NCBI GenBank assembly: GCA_031261455.1
Contig: JAISJP010000023.1
Location: 62,001-126,000 of the forward strand
From: Propionibacteriaceae bacterium
GTDB lineage: Bacteria > Actinomycetota > Actinomycetes > Propionibacteriales > Propionibacteriaceae
DNA length: 64,000 nt
Direction: 5' to 3'
Below are positions 41,530-51,363 of the stretch, piece by piece. The position numbers and the translations under genes were made by a program. Each line of letters starts with the position of its first letter. Within the stretch, counting starts at the first letter, position 1. The notes beneath the pieces are model-generated. The model did not search any database. It was given only the letters and a program-made list of their open reading frames with translations, and was not told where the DNA came from.

Positions 41530-42975
41530 ATGCCTTCAAATGAGGCAGTCGTCACGCTAGACGACTTTGGATCAGCGGAAGCCTTTGAGGCCGCGGTTGA
41601 CGCCACAATCAAGAACTTCAACGACGGCGATCTGGTCACCGGTACCGTCGTCAAGGTAGACCACGACGAGGTTCTCGTCGATGTGGGCTACAAAACGGAG
41701 GGTGTAATTCCCGCCAAAGAACTGTCCATTCGTCACGACGTTGACCCTTCCGAGATCGTCTCCATCGGTGACGTCGTCGAGGCGCTCGTCCAGCAGAAAG
41801 AGGACAAAGAGGGTCGCCTGATTCTCTCGAAGAAGCGCGCTCAGTACGAGCGTGCGTGGGGCACCACGGAGGCCATCAAAGAGGCCGATGGTGTTGTCAC
41901 CGGTACTGTCATCGAGGTGGTCAAGGGCGGCCTCATCGTCGACATCGGCCTGCGCGGCTTCCTGCCGGCGTCGCTCATTGAGATGCGTCGCGTGCGCGAC
42001 CTCCAGCCTTACATCGGCCAGGAGATCGAAGCCAAGATCATCGAACTGGACAAGAACCGCAACAACGTGGTGCTCTCCCGTCGTGCGTTCCTTGAGCAGA
42101 CCCAGTCCGAGGTGCGTCAGACGTTCCTCGACAACCTTGAAAAGGGCCAGATCCGCAAGGGCGTCATCTCGTCCATCGTCAACTTCGGCGCGTTCGTCGA
42201 TCTCGGTGGTGTTGATGGCCTGGTTCACGTCAGCGAACTGAGCTGGAAGCACATCGACCACCCGAACGAGGTTGTCGAAGTTGGCCAGCCTGTCACCGTT
42301 GAGGTGTTGGACGTCAACCATGACCTTGAACGCGTTTCCCTGTCGCTCAAGGCCACGCAGGAGGACCCCTGGCAGGTGTTCGCCCGCACGCATCAGTTGG
42401 GCGAGATCGTCCCCGGCAAGGTCACCAAGTTGGTGCCTTTCGGTGGTTTCGTGCGCGTGCAGGACGGCATCGAGGGCTTGGTCCACGTGTCCGAGTTGGC
42501 CGACCGTCACGTCGAGATCCCGGAGCAGGTTGTTTCCGTGGGTCAGGACGTCATGGTCAAGATCATCGACATCGACTTGGATCGTCGTCGCATCTCGCTC
42601 AGCCTCAAGCAGGCCAACGAGAGCGTCAACGTTGATGAGTTCGACGCGTCGCTCTACGGCATGACCAACAACTACGACGCCGACGGCAACTACATCTACC
42701 CAGAGGGCTTCGACGCGGAGACTCAGGAGTGGAAGCCTGGCTACGAAGAGCAGCAGGCTGCTTGGGAAGCCCAGTACGCCGAGGCTCACGGTCGCTGGGA
42801 GGCTGCCAAGAAGCAGGCTGCCGAGGCCGAGACGGTTGCTCCGGTTGCCGGTGAAGCTGGCGAGGGTGACGCCGAGACGAGCTACTCGTCCGCCGCTGCC
42901 TCCGCTGAGGGTTCCCTCGCTTCCGACGAGGCGCTGCAGGCGCTTCGCGACAAGCTGACGGGTGGCGTCGCCTAA
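41530..42975 (+). CDS. rpsA: 30S ribosomal protein S1
   Basis: A 481-residue translation factor with four S1 RNA-binding repeats (starts near residues 33, 118, 205 and 290; each with a GxVxx(V/I)...G(G/A)FV pattern). The acidic Ala/Glu-rich C-terminal tail of about 110 residues is typical of actinobacterial S1. ATG 41530 follows a GGAG site. A strong terminator hairpin lies 56 nt after the stop. Confidence 0.97.
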   Translation: MPSNEAVVTLDDFGSAEAFEAAVDATIKNFNDGDLVTGTVVKVDHDEVLVDVGYKTEGVIPAKELSIRHDVDPSEIVSIGDVVEALVQQKEDKEGRLILSKKRAQYERAWGTTEAIKEADGVVTGTVIEVVKGGLIVDIGLRGFLPASLIEMRRVRDLQPYIGQEIEAKIIELDKNRNNVVLSRRAFLEQTQSEVRQTFLDNLEKGQIRKGVISSIVNFGAFVDLGGVDGLVHVSELSWKHIDHPNEVVEVGQPVTVEVLDVNHDLERVSLSLKATQEDPWQVFARTHQLGEIVPGKVTKLVPFGGFVRVQDGIEGLVHVSELADRHVEIPEQVVSVGQDVMVKIIDIDLDRRRISLSLKQANESVNVDEFDASLYGMTNNYDADGNYIYPEGFDAETQEWKPGYEEQQAAWEAQYAEAHGRWEAAKKQAAEAETVAPVAGEAGEGDAETSYSSAAASAEGSLASDEALQALRDKLTGGVA

Positions 42976-43030
42976 GGGGAGCGTCGCTACTAGCTAGCAT
43001 CTCTCAGGGCGTTGTTCTGAGTACTGCGTT

Positions 43031-43076
43031 GAGCGCCGGAGTTTTGCGGACTTTTGTTGTCAAAACCCCGGCGCTC
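43031..43076 (+). terminator. rpsA terminator hairpin
   Basis: GAGCGCCGG (43031-43039) pairs with CCGGCGCTC (43068-43076); inner GTTTTG pairs with CAAAAC (43041-43046/43061-43066). The loop is T-rich. Confidence 0.75.
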
Positions 43077-43103
43077 AGCCGTTAATCGACATAGGATGGG
43101 CGC

Positions 43104-43712
43104 ATGCGCAAATTGAGAGTGGCTTTGTCGGGTGGCATCGCTTCAGGAAAGTCCCTTGTGGCAGGGCAGTTCGCAGAACACGGTGCCGTTATTGTCGACA
43201 CGGACGTCCTTGCCCGTGAGGTAGTTGCGCCGGGCACGCTCGGACTGGAGGCCATCGTGGCCCGCTTTGGTGCTGGCGTGCTGAGCGCGGACGGAACGCT
43301 GGATCGAGCGGCACTTGGCGAGATTGTTTTTGACGACGATCAGGCCCGTGCCGATATCAACGCCATCACTCATCCCCTAATTCGTGACGCCGAGATTGCT
43401 GCGGATGCGGCCGCTCCAGAAGACGCCATCGTGGTTCACGTTATCCCTCTGCTTGTCGAGACGGGTCAGCAAGCCTCCTTTGACAAGGTGATTGTCATCG
43501 ATTCCTCCTATGAGGCGCAGGTTTCTAGGCTGATGAACCGCAACAGCTACAACCGCATGCAAGCCAAGAAGCGCGTCGCCGCTCAAGCCACTCGCGAGGA
43601 GCGCATCGCGGTTGCTGACTACGTCATAGACAACGAAGGTAGCATCCCCGAAACCTTGACTCAGGTTGAGTCCGTCTGGACCGCCCTCCGCGAAGCCCAA
43701 GACGCGCAGTAG
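43104..43712 (+). CDS. coaE: Dephospho-CoA kinase
   Basis: A 202-residue enzyme for the last step of coenzyme A synthesis. The P-loop GGIASGKS (about 10-17), DTDVLAREV and a lid-region NRNSYNRMQAKKRV (NR-S--) are visible. TAGGAT (43092-43097) ends 6 nt before the ATG, so it is probably leaderless. The order rpsA-coaE-uvrB is common in actinobacteria. Confidence 0.95.
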   Translation: MRKLRVALSGGIASGKSLVAGQFAEHGAVIVDTDVLAREVVAPGTLGLEAIVARFGAGVLSADGTLDRAALGEIVFDDDQARADINAITHPLIRDAEIAADAAAPEDAIVVHVIPLLVETGQQASFDKVIVIDSSYEAQVSRLMNRNSYNRMQAKKRVAAQATREERIAVADYVIDNEGSIPETLTQVESVWTALREAQDAQ

Positions 43713-43748
43713 GCTGCTGCCCCTCACTGTCGGCTACCTGCCAACGCA

Positions 43749-43826
43749 CATTCTGTGCCAGCATAGCGCGGTCGCAGAATCCACAGTGGGTAAGGGTGGA
43801 TGCTGCAACTGCGTGCGGCATGACGG
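43749..43826. repeat. CTGCG repeat unit between coaE and uvrB
   Basis: ATTCTGTGCCAGCATAGCGC, then GGTCGCAGAATCCAC, then a second stem and a closing GCATGACG; a degenerate full-length copy. Confidence 0.55.
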
Positions 43827-43850
43827 GCGAGGTGTCCTCGCCCGTCATTT

Positions 43851-43873
43851 TTGTCGGTGGGTCCCTATACGCT
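43851..43873 (+). promoter_or_regulatory. uvrB damage promoter (RecA-NDp/PafBC type)
   Basis: TTGTCGGTG (43851-43859), 8 nt, then TACGCT (43868-43873): an exact motif match. The leader is about 30 nt with a GAGGAGG ribosome site. Confidence 0.8.
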
Positions 43874-43909
43874 TGATGGCATGAGACTCAATCGAGGAGG
43901 TCTGGGCTG

Positions 43910-46024
43910 ATGAGGCCAGTCGAGCAGATCCAGCGTCGCGTGGCACCATTCAAGGTACACGCCGATTTTTCCCCGTCTGGCGACCAGCCTGCCGCTATTG
44001 ATGAACTTGAGCGCCGGGTGCGTGCTGGTGAGAATCACATTGTGCTGATGGGTGCCACCGGCACCGGCAAGACTGCGACGGTGGCTTGGTTAGCGGAACG
44101 GCTACAACGCCCCATGCTGGTGATGCAACCCAACAAGACGCTGGCCGCCCAGTACACTTCCGAACTGCGCGGGTTCTTCCCCGACAACGCCGTTGAATAC
44201 TTCGTCTCGTACTACGACTACTACCAGCCAGAGGCCTATGTGCCGCAGACGGATACCTACATTGAGAAGGATTCGTCGCTCAACGAGGAGGTAGAGCGCC
44301 TCCGTCACTCCGCCACCAACTCGCTGCTCACTAGGCGAGACGTGATCGTGGTGGCGACGGTCAGCGCGATTTATGGCTTGGGCACGCCGCAAGAGTATGT
44401 GGATCGGATGCTCACGCTGCGTATAGGTCAGGAGTGGGAGCGCACGGCACTGCTGCGCAAACTGGTTGAGATGCAGTACGTGCGCAACGATCTCGCGGGT
44501 ACGCGGGGCACCTTCCGTGTGCGCGGCGACACCCTTGAGGTGTTCCCGATGTATGAAGAGATGGCGGTGCGTGCCGAGTTCTTCGGCGACGAGGTGGAGT
44601 CGCTGAGCGTGATTCACCCGCTGACGGGCGAGATTGTGGAGGCTCCGAAGGAGATATACATCTTCCCCGCCTCGCACTATGTCGCCGGTCCCGAGCGTCT
44701 AGAGCGGGCCATGAAGGATATTGAGGCGGAGCTAGCCGAGCGACTGGAGTCTTTCGAGGCGCAAGGCAAGCTGTTGGAGGCGCAACGCCTGAAGATGCGC
44801 ACCACGTATGACCTAGAGATGATGCGCAACATCGGCACCTGCTCGGGCATTGAGAACTACTCCCGACACATCGATGGTCGCGAGCCGGGCTCGGCACCAA
44901 ACTGCCTGCTGGACTACTTTCCGGAGGACTTTTTGCTTGTGGTGGACGAGTCACATGTCACGGTGCCGCAGATCGGCGGCATGTATGAGGGAGACATGAG
45001 TCGTAAGCGCACGCTGGTGGAGTTCGGGTTCCGACTGCCCTCAGCGATGGACAACCGTCCTTTGAAGTTTGACGAGTTTGTGGAACGCATCGGGCAGAGC
45101 GTCTACTCGTCCGCCACGCCCGGCCCCTATGAGATGCAGCGCGTGGACTCGGTGGTGGAGCAGATCATCCGCCCCACCGGGTTAATCGATCCCGAAATTA
45201 TCATAAAGCCCACAAAAGGTCAGATTGATGACCTGCTTGGCGAGATTCAGGAGCGAACCGCCAAAAACGAGCGCGTCCTGGTCACCACGCTAACCAAACG
45301 CATGGCGGAGGAGTTGACCGACTACCTGGTGGAGCACTCCGTCCGGGCGCGCTACCTGCACTCGGACGTGGACACCCTGCGACGTGTTGAACTGCTGCGC
45401 GAGCTTCGCCTCGGAGAGTACGACGTGCTGGTGGGCATCAACCTGCTTCGTGAGGGTCTCGACCTCCCGGAAGTTTCGCTGGTAGCGATTCTCGACGCCG
45501 ACAAAGAAGGGTTCCTGCGTTCGGAACGCAGCCTGATCCAGACGACGGGTCGTGCCGCCAGAAACGTATCTGGTCAGGTTCACATGTACGCGGACACGCT
45601 CACCGACTCCATGAAGCGCGCCATTGATGAGACGAATCGTCGTCGCGACAAACAGATTGCGTACAACAAGGCGCACGGCGTTGACCCGCAGCCTTTGCGC
45701 AAGAAGATCGCCGACATCACTGAGATGCTGGCACGCGAAGATGCCGACACTTCCGCGCTGACAAGTGCAGTTGCTAGCAAACGCGGGCGCGGCACCACCA
45801 CCAATCAGTCTCCATTCGAGCCTGCGAGCGGTCGCAAAGGTAGCGCGGGAGCGCTGGACGTGGCGTCCCTACCAGTCGATGACTTGAGCGCGCTCGTCGA
45901 TGAACTGACCCAACAGATGCACACCTACGCAGAGAACCTAGAGTTCGAGCTGGCTGCCCGAGTCCGCGACGAGCTTTCCGACCTCAAACGTGCTCTACGT
46001 CAGATGATTGAGGCCAACAAGTAG
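43910..46024 (+). CDS. uvrB: Excinuclease ABC subunit UvrB
   Basis: A 704-residue damage-verifying helicase-like ATPase. Walker A is GATGTGKT (about 44-51), the beta-hairpin [21 protein letters not shown] follows in shortened form as in all UvrB, with LLVVDESH and motif [13 protein letters not shown]-terminal UVR domain (about 660-700) binds UvrC. ATG 43910 follows GAGGAGG. The insert before the UVR domain is low complexity. Confidence 0.98.
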   Translation: MRPVEQIQRRVAPFKVHADFSPSGDQPAAIDELERRVRAGENHIVLMGATGTGKTATVAWLAERLQRPMLVMQPNKTLAAQYTSELRGFFPDNAVEYFVSYYDYYQPEAYVPQTDTYIEKDSSLNEEVERLRHSATNSLLTRRDVIVVATVSAIYGLGTPQEYVDRMLTLRIGQEWERTALLRKLVEMQYVRNDLAGTRGTFRVRGDTLEVFPMYEEMAVRAEFFGDEVESLSVIHPLTGEIVEAPKEIYIFPASHYVAGPERLERAMKDIEAELAERLESFEAQGKLLEAQRLKMRTTYDLEMMRNIGTCSGIENYSRHIDGREPGSAPNCLLDYFPEDFLLVVDESHVTVPQIGGMYEGDMSRKRTLVEFGFRLPSAMDNRPLKFDEFVERIGQSVYSSATPGPYEMQRVDSVVEQIIRPTGLIDPEIIIKPTKGQIDDLLGEIQERTAKNERVLVTTLTKRMAEELTDYLVEHSVRARYLHSDVDTLRRVELLRELRLGEYDVLVGINLLREGLDLPEVSLVAILDADKEGFLRSERSLIQTTGRAARNVSGQVHMYADTLTDSMKRAIDETNRRRDKQIAYNKAHGVDPQPLRKKIADITEMLAREDADTSALTSAVASKRGRGTTTNQSPFEPASGRKGSAGALDVASLPVDDLSALVDELTQQMHTYAENLEFELAARVRDELSDLKRALRQMIEANK

Positions 46025-46046
46025 GCGACAATGGGTCAGCGATATC

Positions 46047-46112
46047 CACCCAACAGGTAGCTGTCAACCACTCAACAGGTCACTGCGAGCCATCCAGCAG
46101 GTCACTGACAGC
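46047..46112. repeat. Three 22-bp tandem repeats after uvrB
   Basis: Units at 46047-46068, 46069-46090 and 46091-46112 share the core CA(C/T)CCA(A/G)CAGGT-ACTG with slight variation. Confidence 0.7.
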
Positions 46113-46159
46113 GAAATCCTAGACCTCAGTCGATGAAAGTTGGCCAACATTTGTCACTA

Positions 46160-46187
46160 TTGGCCCCCGGTTTCGCGCGCATAGGCT
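46160..46187 (+). promoter_or_regulatory. terC promoter
   Basis: TTGGCC (46160-46165), 16 bp, then TAGGCT (46182-46187); the predicted start is near 46195. Confidence 0.45.
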
Positions 46188-46194
46188 AGGCTCT

Positions 46195-46319
46195 TATCTA
46201 GCACAAGCTTTGAGGACGCCAACAGGTTAGTTGGCCGCCCCAAGGCGACGCCAAACGCTGACTGTCCTCCTAGCGGAGGGTGGAGAGAAAGGTACTGGCC
46301 GTAACGGCCCGATGTCAAT
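46195..46319 (+). promoter_or_regulatory. Structured 5' leader of terC, possible riboswitch
   Basis: GAGGAC (46212-46217) can pair with GTCCTC (46264-46269), enclosing hairpins GCCAAC/GTTGGC (46218-46235) and CGCC/GGCG (46236-46247). A competing hairpin CCTCC/GGAGG (46266-46279) uses the same bases, and GGCCG/CGGCC (46297-46309) sits just before the ATG. Manganese-sensing yybP-ykoY elements often precede terC, but I do not see their conserved core clearly. Confidence 0.4.
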
Positions 46320-47369
46320 ATGTTTCTGCTGGAGGATGTAGCTCCTCGGATGGATATCCATATCTACACATGGATAATCACCGTCGTAGTCCTAGTTGCC
46401 ATCATCTGTATCGACGGTCTAGTTCTCCACCACAAAGACCATGTGCCCACGCCGGGAGAGTCTGCTCGTTCTGTGCTGATCTACGTCACCGCAGCCTGCC
46501 TCTTTGGTGTCGGTCTGCTGGTGTTCTGTGACGACACCAAGTGGGGTTTGCAGTACTTCTCGGGCTACCTCACTGAAGAAGCGCTCTCCGTTGACAACCT
46601 GTTCCTGTTCCTCATCATCATGGAGAAGCAGCGGGTGCCCAAGGAGCTTCAGCACTTCGCTCTAACCATGGGCATCTTGGGTGCGCTCGTGCTGCGCGGC
46701 GGATTCATCGCCGTCGGTGCCGTGCTGGTCGAAAAGATCACCTGGATATTCTTCCTGTTCGGTCTCTACCTGATTTACACCGCCTGGTCCATCTGGAAGG
46801 ACTACAAGAGCGACGAGGACGCCGACGAGCACAAGGGCGAAGAAGGCCTCTTCATGCGGTGGATCAAGAAGTTGCTCCCCTCGTCCGGCACTTGGGAGCA
46901 CGAACGCTTCCTCATCAAGGTGGACGGCAAGCGCGTCTTCACGTTGATGTTCTTCGCCGTGGCGACGTTGGAGACTGCGGACCTGATGTTCGCACTCGAC
47001 TCTATTCCCGCCATCTTTGGTCTCACCACCGAGCCATACATTGTTTTCACCGCTAGCATCTTTGCCCTGATGGGGTTGCGGCAGATATTCTTCCTGATCG
47101 CAGACCTGTTGGAGAAGTTGCAGTACCTGTCTATCGGCTTGGTTGTCCTGTTGATCTTCATCGGCATCAAGCAGATTCTGCACGCACTGCATCACTATAA
47201 CGGCGTTCCCGGCGGCCTGTTCGGCTGGGTTCCTTACGACTGGATGGCGATTGAGGTCCCCACGGTAGTGTCGTTGGTGTTCATCGTCCTGTGCTTGGGC
47301 ACCACTGCGCTGATCAGCGTGTTGAAAGCCAAGAGGGATGCTCGCGAGGTCGCCAAGCTCGTCAACTAG
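46320..47369 (+). CDS. TerC/Alx family membrane protein
   Basis: A 349-residue integral membrane protein with eight or so helices. Family marks are the acidic SVDNLFLFLIIM and ETADLMFALDSIPAIFGLT motifs, whose aspartates are linked to metal (manganese) export and metalation of exported proteins. A cytoplasmic acidic/basic loop lies at about 160-185. ATG 46320 is taken; ATG 46350 (MDIHIYTW) with GGAGG upstream is a good alternative. It is preceded by a structured leader. Confidence 0.92.
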   Translation: MFLLEDVAPRMDIHIYTWIITVVVLVAIICIDGLVLHHKDHVPTPGESARSVLIYVTAACLFGVGLLVFCDDTKWGLQYFSGYLTEEALSVDNLFLFLIIMEKQRVPKELQHFALTMGILGALVLRGGFIAVGAVLVEKITWIFFLFGLYLIYTAWSIWKDYKSDEDADEHKGEEGLFMRWIKKLLPSSGTWEHERFLIKVDGKRVFTLMFFAVATLETADLMFALDSIPAIFGLTTEPYIVFTASIFALMGLRQIFFLIADLLEKLQYLSIGLVVLLIFIGIKQILHALHHYNGVPGGLFGWVPYDWMAIEVPTVVSLVFIVLCLGTTALISVLKAKRDAREVAKLVN

Positions 47370-47383
47370 AGAGTTAGCTCCAA

Positions 47384-47515
47384 CGTTATCCTGCGTGCCT
47401 CTATCGTTATCCTGCGTGCCCTTCTCGTCATCGGGCGTGCGTCTCTCGTTATCCTGCACGTAGTGGCAGGATCCCATGCCGCCTATGAATTCTGCGACCA
47501 CACGCGCAATGACGG
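47384..47515. repeat. Cluster of CTGCG repeats in tandem
   Basis: GTTATCCTGCGTGCC occurs at about 47385 and 47405, a variant near 47427, then a full stem copy near 47449-47475 and a closing ATGACG near 47509. It fills most of the terC to maleylpyruvate isomerase gap. Confidence 0.65.
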
Positions 47516-47534
47516 AAGCTAGATGGAGGTCAAC

Positions 47535-48161
47535 TCAAGACTCGCCGTTCAGGCGACAGATCGGGCACGTCGGACGACATTCACGCACCGTCAGCCAATA
47601 AGCGTGCCAACTGAGGAGCAGTTCTGCGGCGTCACTGTCCACGTCACGGAACTCGAATCCGCAGTCAAAGTCCACGTGGTGCACTGTCACTTCATGCAGT
47701 CGGGCAAGGGGCATGAGCGCCACGGGCACTTCGCAGCCCGGGAAAAGCGCGAATGGCGCGTTCAGGGCTTCGGCTGGGGCAGGGGGCGCGAGCAACTCCT
47801 TGAAGCGAGTGCTGAGTCGATCCTCCGTCGAGTCCAAATCAATCTGTAGGGCAAGGCCGCTGCGCTCCGATCCGCGCTCGATGTCTTCGATGCGGCGTTC
47901 TTCGGACGGGTACAGGCTGGGTAGTTCGCCCGCGAGGGCGCGTTCCAAGGCCTCCCGCAGCGCGTCGGCGTTGCGGGTAATGTGCGTACCCAAGTGCGCG
48001 CGAGTCCAGCCGGGGAGCCTGCACGGGCGCTGCCAGTCGTCGTCCGACCAGGCGATAGTGTCTCCGAGCAGACGCTGCGTGGCCTCCATGCGCAGGGTGC
48101 GGATGTGCGCCACATCACCAAACACGCTGAGTTGTGCCTCAGACATCGTGGGTACGCTCAT
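47535..48161 (-). CDS. Mycothiol-dependent maleylpyruvate isomerase family protein
   Basis: A 208-residue DinB-fold protein with the N-terminal MDMPI signature: [21 protein letters not shown] near residues 48-68, later [16 protein letters not shown]. The three histidines (H of HLGTH and the two in the later motif) form the metal site of the family. ATG 48161 has GAGAGGAG 7 nt upstream. The substrate is unknown; related proteins use mycothiol, so the host probably makes mycothiol. Confidence 0.82.
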   Translation of the reverse strand: MSVPTMSEAQLSVFGDVAHIRTLRMEATQRLLGDTIAWSDDDWQRPCRLPGWTRAHLGTHITRNADALREALERALAGELPSLYPSEERRIEDIERGSERSGLALQIDLDSTEDRLSTRFKELLAPPAPAEALNAPFALFPGCEVPVALMPLARLHEVTVHHVDFDCGFEFRDVDSDAAELLLSWHAYWLTVRECRPTCPICRLNGES

Positions 48162-48246
48162 GTTGTACTCCTCTCGCCCAGCTGACACTTTGAGCATATC
48201 GCAACCAACGCCCCAGCGGCACCCAAACGACATCCAAGACAACCGG

Positions 48247-48329
48247 TTCAGACAGGCCGTCGGTAATCCCTCCGGTCGTCCTCAAGTAGCACCTACGGAA
48301 GTGCCTTTCAGGCAGGCTGTCGGTCATCC
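48247..48329. repeat. 23-bp direct repeats upstream of uvrA
   Basis: Bases 48247-48269 and 48307-48329 differ at three positions and are offset by 60 bp. Both contain GTCGGT, the core of the damage-promoter box that follows at 48349. Confidence 0.6.
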
Positions 48330-48348
48330 GGCAGGCCCCCTCAGAAAA

Positions 48349-48371
48349 CTGTCGGTGGGGTCGTCTACGAT
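48349..48371 (+). promoter_or_regulatory. uvrA damage promoter (RecA-NDp/PafBC type), leaderless
   Basis: CTGTCGGTG (48349-48357), 8 nt, then TACGAT (48366-48371). The -10 ends 7 nt before GTG 48379. Confidence 0.78.
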
Positions 48372-48378
48372 TGAATAC

Positions 48379-51363
48379 GTGCCAGAAGACCTGACTATTA
48401 GAGGGGCGCGGGAGCATAACCTGCGCGACGTTTCGATCACCCTGCCGCGCAACAAGATGATCGTCTTTACCGGCCTATCCGGTTCGGGCAAGTCGAGTTT
48501 GGCTTTTGACACCATCTTTGCGGAAGGGCAGCGGCGCTACGTGGAGTCGCTGTCCAGCTACGCCCGGCTGTTCTTGGGGCAGATGGACAAGCCTGCCGTT
48601 GACTTCATTGAGGGACTCTCGCCTGCGGTCGCCATCGACCAGAAGTCCACGTCGCGCAACCCGCGTTCCACGGTTGGCACCGTCACCGAGGTTTACGACT
48701 ATTTGCGCCTGCTCTACGCCCGCATCGGGGTGCCGCACTGTCAGGTCTGCGGTGAGGAGATCGCCAAACAGACCCCACAACAGATCGTCGACACGTTGCT
48801 GACCCTCGACGAAGGCACGCGGTTCGCGGTGCTGGCCCCCGTTATCCGGGGGCGCAAGGGCGAGTACGGCGAACTGTTCCGCGACTTGTCGTCTCAAGGT
48901 TTTGCCCGGGTGCAGGTGGACGGAGAGACGTATCAGCTGAGCGAGCCGCCCACGCTCGACAAACAGAAGAAGCACGACATCGACGTGGTCGTTGACCGGG
49001 TGGCCGTGAAGGCCAGTGCGGTGCAGCGCATCACGGACTCGGTGGAGACCGCGTTGGAGCTAGCCAACGGCGTCATCACCATCGACTTTGTGGACCGCAG
49101 CCCCAAGAACCCGGAACGCACTCGCAGGTTCTCCCGCAACTTGGCGTGCCCCAATGGTCACGATGTTTCTATCGACGAGTTGGAGCCGCGTCAGTTCTCA
49201 TTCAACGGCCCGTGGGGCGCCTGCCCGGAGTGTACGGGGCTGGGCACCACGTTAGAGCCGGATGAGCGGCTGATCGTGCCGGATGTCACCAAGACGTTGG
49301 CTCAGGGGGCCGTTGCGCCGTGGTCCACACCGATGGTGGCGTCGCACTACGAGCGAGTCTTTGCCGGTTTGGGTGAGGTCGAGGGTTTTGATGTCAACAC
49401 GCCCTGGGAAGAGATGAGCGCGAAGGCGCGGGCGTTCATCCTCAACGGCTACTCGGATGCGGTGGCGGTCACGTATCGCAACCGGTTTGGCCGCACGCGC
49501 ACTTGGACGCAGAAATATGAGGGCATCATCGCGTATGTGAAGCGCCGTTTTGCGGAAGCTGACACGGATTCGGCGCGGGACCGTTTCAGTGCCTACATGC
49601 GCGAGAATCCGTGCCCCACGTGTCTGGGACGCAGGTTGAAGCCGTCGAGTCTCGCCGTCACTGTCGGTGGCTTGAATATCGCGGACCTGTCGGCGTTGTC
49701 TATCTCGGAGGCGGACGAGTTTCTGTCTACGCTGCACCTCAACACCAGAGACGTGACAATCGCCGAGCGCGTGCTGAAAGAGATCAAAGAGCGACTCCGG
49801 TTCTTGCTTGACGTCGGTCTGGACTATCTGACGTTCTCGCGCAGCGCCGGGTCGCTCTCCGGCGGCGAGGCGCAACGCATCCGACTGGCCACGCAGATTG
49901 GCTCCGGGCTCACCGGCGTGTTGTACGTGTTGGACGAGCCCAGCATCGGTCTGCACCAGCGGGACAACCACCGTCTGATCGAAACGCTGATGCGACTGCG
50001 CGATTTGGGCAACACGCTGATTGTCGTCGAGCACGATGAGGACACTATTCGGGCCGCCGACTGGATTGTTGACATCGGCCCCGGCGCGGGCGAGCACGGT
50101 GGTGAGGTGGTGGTGTCCGGCACCTACGCCGACTTGATTGCCGAACCCCGCTCTATCACTGGGCGTTACCTGTCGGGTGCGCGTTCCATCCCGCTGCCTG
50201 AGCAGCGTCGCAGAGGCAACGGCCTAGCGCTAAAGGTTATTGGCGCAGAAGAGAACAACTTGAACCGCATCGACGTGGAGTTTCCGTTGGGTGAGCTCAT
50301 TGCGGTTACTGGTGTTTCCGGGTCGGGTAAGTCAACGCTGGTCAACCAGATCCTGTACACGGCGCTGGCTGGGCGTATCTATGGGGCGCATGCCGTTCCG
50401 GGGGCGCATCGTACCATCACAGGTATTGAGAACATCGACAAGGTGATTCACGTAGATCAGTCCCCAATTGGGCGCACTCCCCGGTCAAATCCGGCTACGT
50501 ATGTGGGGGTGTTTGACAAGATCCGCACCTTGTTTGCGTCCACCCCTGAGGCGAAGATGCGGGGCTATCAGCCGGGCCGATTCAGCTTCAACGTGCGCGG
50601 TGGCAGGTGCGAAAACTGCATGGGCGACGGCACCATCAAAATCGAGATGAATTTCCTTCCGGATGTCTATGTGCCCTGCGAGGTGTGTCATGGTGCCCGA
50701 TACAACCGCGAAACCTTAGAGGTGCGTTACAAAGGCAAGACCATCGCCGAGGTGCTGGACATGCCCATCGAAGAGGCGGTGGAGTTTTTCGCGTCGTTCA
50801 ACATCATCTCGCGTCACCTGAAGACGCTGAACGAGGTAGGGCTCGGCTATGTGCGCCTGGGTCAACCAGCCACCACGCTGTCCGGTGGCGAGGCGCAGCG
50901 CGTCAAGCTGGCCGCCGAACTGCAAAAACGCGCCACTGGCCGCACACTGTACGTCCTAGACGAACCGACCACCGGCCTGCACTTTGAGGACATCCGCAAA
51001 CTGCTAGAGGTGCTAGAGCGGCTGGTGGACGCGGGAAACACTGTTGTAGTCATCGAACACAACCTTGACGTCATCAAGACCGCAGACTGGGTCATCGACA
51101 TGGGGCCAGAGGGCGGTTCGCGGGGCGGGTTTGTCATCGCCGAGGGCACACCGGAGCAGGTCGCGGCCAACTCGGCGTCCTACACTGGGCAATACCTGAG
51201 TCCGCTGCTCGACGGCAGTCAAGGGGACGCGGCGCTCGCCCAGGACGCACTGCCTCAAGATACGTCACCCGAGGGCACGTCACCTAGGAGCGCCCGACCC
51301 AAGAAGGTTTTGGCCAAGAGGATCGTGCCCAAGAAGACCCTGTCCCCGAGCGCACTACCATGA
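48379..51363 (+). CDS. uvrA: Excinuclease ABC subunit UvrA
   Basis: A 994-residue damage-recognition ATPase with two ABC modules (Walker [10 protein letters not shown] near residue 35 and GVSGSGKST near 650, each with a later SGGEAQR signature) and zinc-finger cysteines (CPECTG; CENCMG and CEVCHG). GTG 48379 matches the leaderless promoter; the frame extends much further back without coding character. The C-terminus has a Pro/Ser/Lys-rich extension of about 45 residues. uvrC overlaps the stop. Confidence 0.97.
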   Translation: MPEDLTIRGAREHNLRDVSITLPRNKMIVFTGLSGSGKSSLAFDTIFAEGQRRYVESLSSYARLFLGQMDKPAVDFIEGLSPAVAIDQKSTSRNPRSTVGTVTEVYDYLRLLYARIGVPHCQVCGEEIAKQTPQQIVDTLLTLDEGTRFAVLAPVIRGRKGEYGELFRDLSSQGFARVQVDGETYQLSEPPTLDKQKKHDIDVVVDRVAVKASAVQRITDSVETALELANGVITIDFVDRSPKNPERTRRFSRNLACPNGHDVSIDELEPRQFSFNGPWGACPECTGLGTTLEPDERLIVPDVTKTLAQGAVAPWSTPMVASHYERVFAGLGEVEGFDVNTPWEEMSAKARAFILNGYSDAVAVTYRNRFGRTRTWTQKYEGIIAYVKRRFAEADTDSARDRFSAYMRENPCPTCLGRRLKPSSLAVTVGGLNIADLSALSISEADEFLSTLHLNTRDVTIAERVLKEIKERLRFLLDVGLDYLTFSRSAGSLSGGEAQRIRLATQIGSGLTGVLYVLDEPSIGLHQRDNHRLIETLMRLRDLGNTLIVVEHDEDTIRAADWIVDIGPGAGEHGGEVVVSGTYADLIAEPRSITGRYLSGARSIPLPEQRRRGNGLALKVIGAEENNLNRIDVEFPLGELIAVTGVSGSGKSTLVNQILYTALAGRIYGAHAVPGAHRTITGIENIDKVIHVDQSPIGRTPRSNPATYVGVFDKIRTLFASTPEAKMRGYQPGRFSFNVRGGRCENCMGDGTIKIEMNFLPDVYVPCEVCHGARYNRETLEVRYKGKTIAEVLDMPIEEAVEFFASFNIISRHLKTLNEVGLGYVRLGQPATTLSGGEAQRVKLAAELQKRATGRTLYVLDEPTTGLHFEDIRKLLEVLERLVDAGNTVVVIEHNLDVIKTADWVIDMGPEGGSRGGFVIAEGTPEQVAANSASYTGQYLSPLLDGSQGDAALAQDALPQDTSPEGTSPRSARPKKVLAKRIVPKKTLSPSALP

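Noticed and set aside
46047..46112. CRISPR array
   Set aside because: The 22-bp units are contiguous with no spacers, and no cas genes are present.
46195..46319. Firm yybP-ykoY riboswitch call
   Set aside because: Gene context fits, but the conserved aptamer core could not be aligned by eye.
47713..48378. 222-codon upstream extension of uvrA
   Set aside because: It is antisense to the maleylpyruvate isomerase gene and passes through repeats; the GTG at 48379 has a matching promoter.
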